Source: Lysobacterales bacterium
GTDB taxonomy: Bacteria; Pseudomonadota; Gammaproteobacteria; Xanthomonadales; Rhodanobacteraceae
Length of the DNA: 60,157 nt
Assembly (NCBI GenBank): GCA_017305135.1
Contig: JAFKNA010000022.1
Coordinates: 1 to 60,157, forward strand
Direction of reading: 5' to 3'
The stretch's first letter is position 1; each line of letters opens with the position of its first letter. Shown one piece after another: positions 54,076 through 60,157 of this stretch. Under the pieces are notes generated by a model. The model made no database searches, was not told the DNA's origin, and saw only the letters and a list, made by a program, of their open reading frames with translations. Both the position numbers and the translations under genes were made by a program.

Positions 54076-54736
54076 GCTCGCCGAAATCCACCGCGAACAC
54101 CACATTCTCCGCGATGTTGGTCGCGTAATCCCCGACCCGCTCCAGGTTGCGCGCCACCGCCAGGAGGTGCGTGCCGGCGGTGATGCAGCGCGGGTCTTCC
54201 ATCATCCAGGTCAGGAGCTCGCGGACGAGGCCGGAGTACTGGCTGTCGAGCGCGCTGTCGCGCTGCCAGACGGCGCGGGCGAGGCTTTCATCGCGCTGCT
54301 CCCACGCGCGGAGCACATCCTCCACCATCGCCGCGGCGGCGGCGGCCATGGCGGCGAGGCCGGCGACCGGCGGCTGCGGCGCGGCGGCGGCGAGGTCCAG
54401 CACGCGACGGGCGATGTTGACGGCGTGGTCGCCGATGCGCTCGATGTCGGCGGCGACGCGGAGCGCGGCCAGCACCTCGCGGAGGTCGCCGGCCATCGGC
54501 TGGCGCAGCGCGAGCAGGCGCACCACGTCCTGGCTGATGCGGCGCTCGCTGTCGTCGAGCCGGTCGTCGCCCTCGATCACGCGCCGGGCGGCGGCGGTGT
54601 CGCCCTGCTCCAGCGCGGCGAAGGCGGCGGCGAGCTGGGCGCCGGCGTCGCGCCCCATGGCGGCGATCTCGGCGGTGAGGCGGGCGAGTTCCGCATCGAA
54701 GCTCTTGACGATGTGCTCGTGGGGTCGGGTTTCCAT
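54059..54736 (-). CDS. phoU: Phosphate signalling protein PhoU
   Basis: 225 residues (E. coli 241). Two three-helix PhoU repeats: 'LARLTAEIAAMGRDAGAQLAAAFAALEQGDTAAARRVI', the metal-binding 'VAADIERIGDHAVNIARRVL' and its second copy 'VARNLERVGDYATNIAENVVF'. Couples Pst transport to PhoR control. ATG 54736; 16 bases from pstB on the same strand. Its 3' end overlaps hicA. Confidence 0.95.
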   Translation of the reverse strand: METRPHEHIVKSFDAELARLTAEIAAMGRDAGAQLAAAFAALEQGDTAAARRVIEGDDRLDDSERRISQDVVRLLALRQPMAGDLREVLAALRVAADIERIGDHAVNIARRVLDLAAAAPQPPVAGLAAMAAAAAAMVEDVLRAWEQRDESLARAVWQRDSALDSQYSGLVRELLTWMMEDPRCITAGTHLLAVARNLERVGDYATNIAENVVFAVDFGELKAGR

Positions 54737-54752
54737 GGCGGGTCCTCGCGGC

Positions 54753-55583
54753 TCAGCCGAAGCGGCCGGAAATGTAGTCTTCGGTCTGGCGCTTGCCGGG
54801 GCGGGTGAACAGCGTTTCGGTCGCATCCACCTCGACCAGCTCGCCCAGGTACATGAAGGCGGTGCGGTCGGAGACGCGCGCCGCCTGCTGCATGTTGTGG
54901 GTGACGATGACCAGCGTGTAATCGCTCTTGAGTTCCTCGATCAGTTGCTCGATGCGGCCGGTGGCGATGGGATCGAGCGCCGAGGTCGGCTCGTCGAGCA
55001 GCAGCACCTCCGGGCGCAGCGCGATGCTGCGGGCGATGCACAGGCGCTGCTGCTGCCCGCCGGAGAGCGCCAGTGCGCTGCGGCCCAGCGTGTCCTTGAC
55101 CTCGTCCCAGAGCGCGGCGCGGCGCAGGGCCTCTTCGACGCGATCGGCAAGCTCCGCCCTGCCGAGGCGCTCGTGATGGCGGATGCCCCAGGCGATGTTG
55201 TCGAAGATGCTCATCGGGAACGGCACCGGCTTCTGGAACACCATGCCGACGCGGCTGCGCAGGCGGTTGAGCGGATAGCGCGGCGACAGGATGTCCTCGC
55301 CGTCGAGCAGCACCTCGCCGCTCGCCCGCAGGCCCGGATGGATGGCGTAGATGCGGTTGAAGACGCGCAGCAGGGTCGACTTGCCGCAGCCGGACGGACC
55401 GATGATGGCGGTCACCTGCCGCGCGGGGATGTCCAGCTCGATGCCCTTCAGGGCGTGCGAGGCGCCGTAGAAGAAGTCGAGCCTGCGCACGGCGAGCTTG
55501 GCCGCGGGCGACGCGGTGGTCGTGGCCGGGAGGGCGGCTTCGAAGGCGGGCATGGCCGGCCGGGCCAGCACGGCGAGGGTCAT
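54753..55583 (-). CDS. pstB: Phosphate ABC transporter ATPase PstB
   Basis: 276 residues (E. coli 257). Walker [10 protein letters not shown] near residue 62, Q-loop '[23 protein letters not shown]', ABC signature LSGGQQQR, Walker B '[13 protein letters not shown]', switch His in '[15 protein letters not shown]'. The N-terminal ~28 residues (alanine/threonine-rich) are an extension before the usual start. Start ATG 55583 overlaps the pstA stop (ATGA). Confidence 0.97.
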   Translation of the reverse strand: MTLAVLARPAMPAFEAALPATTTASPAAKLAVRRLDFFYGASHALKGIELDIPARQVTAIIGPSGCGKSTLLRVFNRIYAIHPGLRASGEVLLDGEDILSPRYPLNRLRSRVGMVFQKPVPFPMSIFDNIAWGIRHHERLGRAELADRVEEALRRAALWDEVKDTLGRSALALSGGQQQRLCIARSIALRPEVLLLDEPTSALDPIATGRIEQLIEELKSDYTLVIVTHNMQQAARVSDRTAFMYLGELVEVDATETLFTRPGKRQTEDYISGRFG

Positions 55584-56446
55584 GGCGAGGTCCTGTGGCG
55601 GTGGAGGAGGCCGCGCGCGGCAAGGCCTAGCAGCAGCACGAAGGTGGTGATGAGCAGCGCGCCGGCCCAGGCGATGGCGTGCAGGTCCGGGCTCGGGTCG
55701 TTGGTGTACTGGTAGATGACCACGGGCAGGCTCGCCATCTTGTCGAGCGGGTCGAGGGTGGTGAACGGGTTGCCGAAGGCGGTGAAGAGGAGCGGCGCGG
55801 TCTCGCCGGCGAGGCGCGCCAAGGCGAGCAGCACGCCGGTGACGATGCCCGGCAGCGCCGCGCGCATCAGCACCTGGGTGGTCAGCTTCCATTGCGGGAT
55901 GCCGAGCGAGAGCGCCGCCTCGCGGAACGCGCCGGGCACCAGGCGCAACATCTCGTCGGTGGTGCGCACGATCACCGGCAGGCCGATCAGGGCCAGCGCG
56001 ATCGCGCCGGCGACGCCGGAGAAGGACACCGCGCCATCGCTCCAGCGCGTCATCGGCAGCACCACGGCGACGTAGACGAAGAGGCCAAGCACGATGGACG
56101 GCGCCGACAGCAGGATGTCGTTGAGGAAGCGCACGGCCGCGCCGAGGCGGCTGCTGCGGGCGTGCTCGGCGAGCCAGGCGCCGGCCATCACGCCGACCGG
56201 CGCGGCGATGGCCAGCGCCATCAGGTCCATCAACAAGCTGCCGAGGATGGCGTTGGCAAGGCCGCCCTCCGCGCCGTGCGCGCTGATCTTGGTGAACAGG
56301 GCCGGGCCGAACGCGGCCATGCCGCGCCCCAGCGTCACCCACAGGATCGAGGCGAGGAAGGCGAGGCCGACCGCCGTGGCCACGCCGCCGAGGCCGAGTG
56401 CCAGCGCGTTGGTGAACTGGCGGCGGGGATAAGGCGAGGCGCTCAC
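55580..56446 (-). CDS. pstA: Phosphate ABC transporter permease PstA
   Basis: 288 residues (E. coli 296), six helices. Permease EAA-like loop '[53 protein letters not shown]' and '[13 protein letters not shown]' are diagnostic of PstA. GTG start at 56446 overlaps the pstC stop. Located between pstB and pstC in the operon. Confidence 0.95.
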   Translation of the reverse strand: MSASPYPRRQFTNALALGLGGVATAVGLAFLASILWVTLGRGMAAFGPALFTKISAHGAEGGLANAILGSLLMDLMALAIAAPVGVMAGAWLAEHARSSRLGAAVRFLNDILLSAPSIVLGLFVYVAVVLPMTRWSDGAVSFSGVAGAIALALIGLPVIVRTTDEMLRLVPGAFREAALSLGIPQWKLTTQVLMRAALPGIVTGVLLALARLAGETAPLLFTAFGNPFTTLDPLDKMASLPVVIYQYTNDPSPDLHAIAWAGALLITTFVLLLGLAARGLLHRHRTSP

Positions 56447-57411
56447 CCCGTGCCCTCCCGCCGCGCCAGTCGCCGCAGCAGCAGGCGCGCCGCCAACAGC
56501 ACCAGGAAGGTGACCACGAACAGCAGGAAGCCGAGCGCCAGCAGGGCCGAGCGGTGCAGGCCCACGGCCTCGTTGAACTCGTTGGCGATCGCAGAGGAAA
56601 TCGAGGTGCCCGGCATCAGCAGTGAAGCAGTGATGTCGAAGGCGTTGCCGAGCACGAAGGTGACCGCCATGGTTTCGCCGAGCGCGCGGCCGAGGCCCAG
56701 GAAGATCCCGCCGATCACCGCCGGCCGGGTGTAGGGCAGCACGATGTGCCAGGCGACCTCCCAGGTGGTGGCGCCGAGCGCGCGCGCCGATTCCTTGAGC
56801 TCGCGCGGCACGCTGGAAAAGACCTCGCGCATCACCGCGGCAATGAAGGGCAGGATCATCACCGCCAGCACGATGCCGGCGGTCAGGAGCCCGAGCCCGA
56901 GCGGCGGCCCCTGGAACAGCGCGCCCACCAGCGGCAGGCGGCCTAGCGTCGCCGACAGCGCCGGCTCGATACGCGCCATGAAGGGCACGAACACGGTGAG
57001 GCCCCACATGCCATAGATGATCGACGGGATGCTGGCCAGCAGCTCGATGGCGGTGGCCACCGGCCCGCGCAGCCAAGGCGGCGCGACCTCGGTCAGGAAC
57101 AGCGCCACCCCGAACGCCATCGGCACCGCCAGCACCAGCGCGACGGCGGAGGTGACCAGGGTGCCGTAGACCGGCGCCAGCGCACCGAACTCGCCGGCGA
57201 CCGGGTCCCAGCGGCTGCTGGCGAGGAAGTCGAGACCCTGCCCAAACAGCACCTCGCGCCCGCCCCACAGGGTGGCGAGCGCGGCGCCGAGGAGGGCCAG
57301 CACCACCAGCAGCGCCGCCGCCAGCAGCAGGCGTCGGAACCAGGCGTCGTGACGGGCATCCCGGCGCTCGCGTGCCTCTGCGGCGATGGAGAGGATCAGG
57401 GTGGAATTCAT
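56443..57411 (-). CDS. pstC: Phosphate ABC transporter permease PstC
   Basis: 322 residues (E. coli 319), six helices with a periplasmic segment '[27 protein letters not shown]'. EAA loop '[56 protein letters not shown]' and '[16 protein letters not shown]' are diagnostic. ATG 57411 or in-frame ATG 57417. Follows pstS after a gap holding a REP pair. Confidence 0.95.
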   Translation of the reverse strand: MNSTLILSIAAEARERRDARHDAWFRRLLLAAALLVVLALLGAALATLWGGREVLFGQGLDFLASSRWDPVAGEFGALAPVYGTLVTSAVALVLAVPMAFGVALFLTEVAPPWLRGPVATAIELLASIPSIIYGMWGLTVFVPFMARIEPALSATLGRLPLVGALFQGPPLGLGLLTAGIVLAVMILPFIAAVMREVFSSVPRELKESARALGATTWEVAWHIVLPYTRPAVIGGIFLGLGRALGETMAVTFVLGNAFDITASLLMPGTSISSAIANEFNEAVGLHRSALLALGFLLFVVTFLVLLAARLLLRRLARREGTG

Positions 57412-57431
57412 CGTCATTCCGGGCTGCGTCC

Positions 57432-57503
57432 GTGGGCGGGACTTCAGTCCCGATGCTCCTGGCGTTCCGGGCGGGAAAGCATCGCGGCTGAAGCCGCTCC
57501 CAC
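57432..57503. repeat. GTGGGAG-type REP pair between pstS and pstC
   Basis: 57432-57456 begins GTGGGCGGGACTTCAGTCCC; 57479-57503 ends GGCTGAAGCCGCTCCCAC. Oppositely oriented, each able to form a hairpin, and also able to pair with each other, in the mRNA between pstS and pstC. Confidence 0.75.
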
Positions 57504-57518
57504 GACGAGGTCGCGCCG

Positions 57519-58538
57519 TTAGTGCTTCAGGCCCGCATCCCAGTACGCCTCGATCCGGCGCACCAGGGTGGGCGGCAGCGGCACGTAATCCAGCGCCAGC
57601 GCCTGCTCGCGGCCGTGCTCGAAGGCCCAGCGGAAGAAGTCGAGCGTCGCCTTCGCCCGGGCGGCATGCTTCGGCTGGCGGTGCACGATCACCCAGGACG
57701 TGGCGGTGATCGGCCAGGCGTCCTCGCCCGGGGCGTTGGTCATCAGCAGGTTGAAGTTGCGCGCACCGGCCCAGTCGGCGCTGGCGGCGGCGGCCTCGAA
57801 GCTGGCCGCCTGCGGCGCCACCACCCGCCCCGCCGCATTCTTCATGCGTGCGTAGCCGAGCTTGTTCTGCACCGCGTAGGCGTACTCGACGTAACCGATC
57901 GAATTCGGCAGCTGGCGCACGTAGGCGGCGATGCCCTCGTTGCCCTTGCCGCCGACGCCGGTCGGCCACTTCACCGAGGCGCCGGTACCGACCTTCGACT
58001 TCCAGTCCGGGCTGACCCGGGCGAGGTAGTCGGTGAAGTTGTACGTGGTGCCCGAGCCGTCGGAGCGGTGCACCACGGTGATCGCTGCATCCGGCAGGCT
58101 CAGGTCCGGGTTCAGGGCGATGATCGCCGGCGCGTTCCAGCGCTGGACCTCGCCGAGGAAGATGCCGGCCAGCACCGGGCCATCCAGCACCAGCGCGCCG
58201 GGCTCGATCCCGGCCACGTTGAAGGCCGGCACGATGCCGCCGATCACGTCGGGGAACTGGCCAAGGCCCGCCGCGTCGAGGTCCGCGTCGTCCAGCGGGA
58301 TGTCGGAGGCGCCGAAATCGACGGTGCCGGCCTTGATCTGGGCGATGCCGCCGCCCGAACCGATGGACTGGTAGTTGACGCGGGTGCCGCTCGCCTCGGC
58401 GTGGGCGGCCGCCCAGCGCGAGATGACCGGGTACACGAAACTGGAGCCGGCGCCGGTGATGTCGACGGCCGCGGCCTGGCCGCTGGCCAGCACCATCGCG
58501 GCGGCGGCAATGAGGGATCGGAGCGTGTTGGCGTTCAT
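57519..58538 (-). CDS. pstS: Periplasmic phosphate-binding protein PstS
   Basis: 339 residues (E. coli 346) with a signal peptide ending GQAAAV. Phosphate-site motifs: 'ITGAGSSFVYPVISRWA', 'NYQSIGSGGGIAQIKAGTVDFGASDIPL', 'VVHRSDGSGTTYNFTDYL'. Delivers phosphate to PstCAB. GAGGACACCTCG precedes ATG 58538. First gene of pstSCAB-phoU. Confidence 0.96.
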   Translation of the reverse strand: MNANTLRSLIAAAAMVLASGQAAAVDITGAGSSFVYPVISRWAAAHAEASGTRVNYQSIGSGGGIAQIKAGTVDFGASDIPLDDADLDAAGLGQFPDVIGGIVPAFNVAGIEPGALVLDGPVLAGIFLGEVQRWNAPAIIALNPDLSLPDAAITVVHRSDGSGTTYNFTDYLARVSPDWKSKVGTGASVKWPTGVGGKGNEGIAAYVRQLPNSIGYVEYAYAVQNKLGYARMKNAAGRVVAPQAASFEAAAASADWAGARNFNLLMTNAPGEDAWPITATSWVIVHRQPKHAARAKATLDFFRWAFEHGREQALALDYVPLPPTLVRRIEAYWDAGLKH

Positions 58539-58573
58539 CGAGGTGTCCTCGCGGGTGGATGCATGCGGCGCAT

Positions 58574-58607
58574 GTGGGAGGGGCATCGCGGCTGGAGCCG
58601 CTCCCAC
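58574..58607. repeat. GTGGGAG-type REP upstream of pstS
   Basis: Starts GTGGGAGGGGCATCGCGGCT and ends GGAGCCGCTCCCAC. A single palindrome in the pstS 5' leader region. Confidence 0.65.
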
Positions 58608-58688
58608 GCACAGGCCGGATGGCGGGCATTCTCGGCAGCCTGTGTTGCGGTTCGATGAGGGGAATGTTGCGGAACGGTGACAACGCAC

Positions 58689-58706
58689 CTGTCACGCAAT
58701 CGTCAT
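58689..58706 (+). promoter_or_regulatory. Pho box of the phosphate-type porin gene
   Basis: CTGTCAC-GCAA-TCGTCAT: two 7-base repeats, the second with a two-base deviation, and a 4-base spacer. It lies 75 bases before the porin start and about 150 from divergent pstS. Only one weak half-site (TTGTCAC) faces pstS. Confidence 0.6.
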
Positions 58707-58781
58707 CGGCCCGCCGCAGGAACGTCATGGCGCGGTCGCACGCTGCGCCGCATCCCATCCATCACCCAAGGATGCACACGC

Positions 58782-59927
58782 ATGCACACGCGGATACTCG
58801 CCGCCACGATCGCGGCGGCCCTCGCCGGCCTCTCTTCCCCCAACGCACGCGCGGCCGACGACGCGGCGCTGGCGGCGCTCCGTGCCGAGCTCGCCGGCCT
58901 GCAGGCCAAGGTCGCCGCGCTCGAGGCCGATCAGGCGCAGCAGGTCGAGGCGAAAGCCGCCGCCACGCCCGCCGCCGGCTCCTGGACCGAGCGCACGAAG
59001 ATCGGCGGCACGATGTTCGCCACCCTCAGCCACCGGCAGACGAGCGACGGCGGCGAGCGCGTGGACCCTGCCGGGTTCGGGCTCGACGTGAAGCGCTTCT
59101 ACCTCACCGTCGACCACCGCTTCGACGACACCTGGGCGGCCAACCTCACCACCGACTTCAGCTACATCGCCAACGACGGCACCACGCAGGTGTTCGTCAA
59201 GAAGGCCTACCTGGAAGGCCGCTTCGGCCCGCTCGCCACCTTCCGTGCCGGCGCCGCGAACATGCCGTGGGTGCCGCTGGTGGAAGATTGGTACGGGTAC
59301 CGCTTCGTCGAGAACGTGCTGGTGGACCGGCTCAAGTTCGGCACCTCCACCGACTGGGGCCTGCACCTCGGCGGCGACAGCGGCCTCTTCAACTACCAGG
59401 CCTCGGTGGTGAACGGCGCCGGCTACAAGAACCCCTCGCCGTCCGGGAGCGTCGACATCGAGGCCCGCATCGGCGTGCAGCCGATCGACGGCCTCATCCT
59501 CGCCGCGGGCGGATATTCAGGGCGCCTTGGCAAGGACAGCGAAGCCCAGCCCGCCCTCCACAGCGCCCGCCGCTACGATGCGATGGTCGGGTGGAAGCAC
59601 GCGGGCCTGCGCCTGGGCGCCGAATGGTTCCGCGCCTCCAACTGGAAGAACGTCGCCACCGCCGCCACCGACTCGGCCTCCGGCTGGTCGGCCTGGGCGA
59701 GCCACGACTTCGGCCCCGCCGCCGTCTTCGCCCGCTACGATCGCGCCAGGCCCAGCCGCGACCTCGACCCCGCCCTCACCGACGTCTACTGGAACGCCGG
59801 CGTGTCATTTCCCGTGACCCGCGGCATCCGCCTCGCGCTGGCCTACAAGGACGGACGCCAGCGCAACGGCGCCAACGTCGACCTGCACAGCCGCGAGATC
59901 GGCGCGTGGGGCGAGGTGAAGTTCTGA
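58782..59927 (+). CDS. OprO/OprP-type phosphate-selective porin
   Basis: 381 residues with a signal peptide ending ARAA. A short coiled-coil trimerisation segment ('LRAELAGLQAKVAALEADQAQQ') follows, then amphipathic beta strands. 'GFGLDVKRFYLTVDHRFDDTWAANLTTDFSY', 'VFVKKAYLEGRFGPLATFRAGAANMPWVPLVEDWYGYRFVENVL' and terminal aromatic 'GAWGEVKF' match the Porin_O_P family, which admits phosphate or polyphosphate. AAGGA lies upstream of ATG 58782. The Pho box and neighbouring pst genes fit a phosphate role. Confidence 0.85.
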   Translation: MHTRILAATIAAALAGLSSPNARAADDAALAALRAELAGLQAKVAALEADQAQQVEAKAAATPAAGSWTERTKIGGTMFATLSHRQTSDGGERVDPAGFGLDVKRFYLTVDHRFDDTWAANLTTDFSYIANDGTTQVFVKKAYLEGRFGPLATFRAGAANMPWVPLVEDWYGYRFVENVLVDRLKFGTSTDWGLHLGGDSGLFNYQASVVNGAGYKNPSPSGSVDIEARIGVQPIDGLILAAGGYSGRLGKDSEAQPALHSARRYDAMVGWKHAGLRLGAEWFRASNWKNVATAATDSASGWSAWASHDFGPAAVFARYDRARPSRDLDPALTDVYWNAGVSFPVTRGIRLALAYKDGRQRNGANVDLHSREIGAWGEVKF

Positions 59928-59958
59928 TCATCCCGGAATCCGGAATTCGGAATCGCGT

Positions 59959-60033
59959 GTAGGAGCGCACCCTGTGCGCGACCCATGCATCCCACGAACC
60001 TGACGCCCCGGTCGCCTGCACGCAGGCTCCTTA
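59959..60033. repeat. GTAG-type REP pair at the right end
   Basis: 59959-59983 (starts GTAGGAGCGCACCC) and 60009-60033 (core GCCTGCACGCAGGC, ends CTCCTTA). The remaining bases to 60157 show no recognisable gene. Confidence 0.7.
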
Positions 60034-60157
60034 TGTCTCGATTCTGGTCCCTTACAGGATGAGAATCGCCGACTGATCATCGGTGGGGACGGGGTGACGT
60101 CCACAGGCTCCTTGGGCTTCGCGCCCGCGCAGTAGATTCGCGCCCCCGTTCCGTCTT

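Noticed and set aside
60052-60156. Minus-strand frame open from the right edge, ending in a TAA
   Set aside because: Only 34 residues with no recognisable motif; not enough to call a gene or an IS end.

Overview
The window is about 60 kb of GC-rich (roughly 68-70%) chromosomal DNA. Gene content and intergenic repeats point to a Xanthomonadales (Lysobacterales) gammaproteobacterium. The evidence is a two-subunit glycyl-tRNA synthetase, TtcA, RdgC, PlsB, TatABC, a Pho/Pst locus beside a phosphate-type porin, a perfect CRP/Clp-type operator, and many short palindromes of the GTAGGAGC/GTGGGAGC class typical of that order. I do not claim a genus. I see no rRNA, tRNA, CRISPR array or complete mobile element; only the 3' end of an IS110-type transposase lies at the left edge.

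Layout. 1-5.5 kb: IS110 remnant, AEC transporter, yefM-yoeB toxin-antitoxin pair, secreted esterase, gamma-glutamyltransferase and an unknown exported protein. 5.5-11.1 kb: orphan ParA, EF-hand protein, SixA, a YceI-phospholipase D operon, a DUF1232 protein and a repeat cluster. 11.1-15 kb (minus): GNAT, LpxL-like acyltransferase, thiolase and RDD genes with overlapping ends. 15.1-16.3 kb: BON/CsbD/DUF883 stress-type trio ending in a strong terminator. 16.4-22.1 kb: glnA, uppP, a TonB-C lipoprotein, a 59-aa gene, a candidate sigma-54-dependent structured RNA and mnmG. 22.1-29 kb: YbaY-like lipoprotein, glyS, glyQ, a GspE/PilB-type ATPase and a glutamine amidotransferase. 29-34.6 kb: small RHH-like gene, tatABC, SYLF protein, a protein with an IPTL-CTERM-like tail, hemH and a hydrolase. 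34.6-44.6 kb: YgjP-type peptidase, rdgC, ttcA, tkt, gph, YdcH-like, plsB and a lipoprotein. 44.6-51.1 kb: gene-poor stretch, AI-2E transporter, YbdG-type channel, two small proteins and rep helicase.

51.2-60 kb is the phosphate regulon. phoB-phoR sit behind a clear Pho box and converge on phoU-pstB-pstA-pstC-pstS. A porin with its own Pho box diverges from pstS. Two toxin-antitoxin loci (parE-like and hicBA) flank phoBR. PhoR has no visible membrane segment, and a REP hairpin pair lies between pstS and pstC.

The most unusual item is the intergenic minus-strand element at 19765-20020. It combines a near-consensus -24/-12 (sigma-54) promoter, about 230 nt containing two long stem-loops, and an intrinsic terminator, with no credible ORF. 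Second, all three toxin genes are altered: YoeB has Arg for His83, the parE-like gene has two frameshifts, and hicA shows a compensated double indel.
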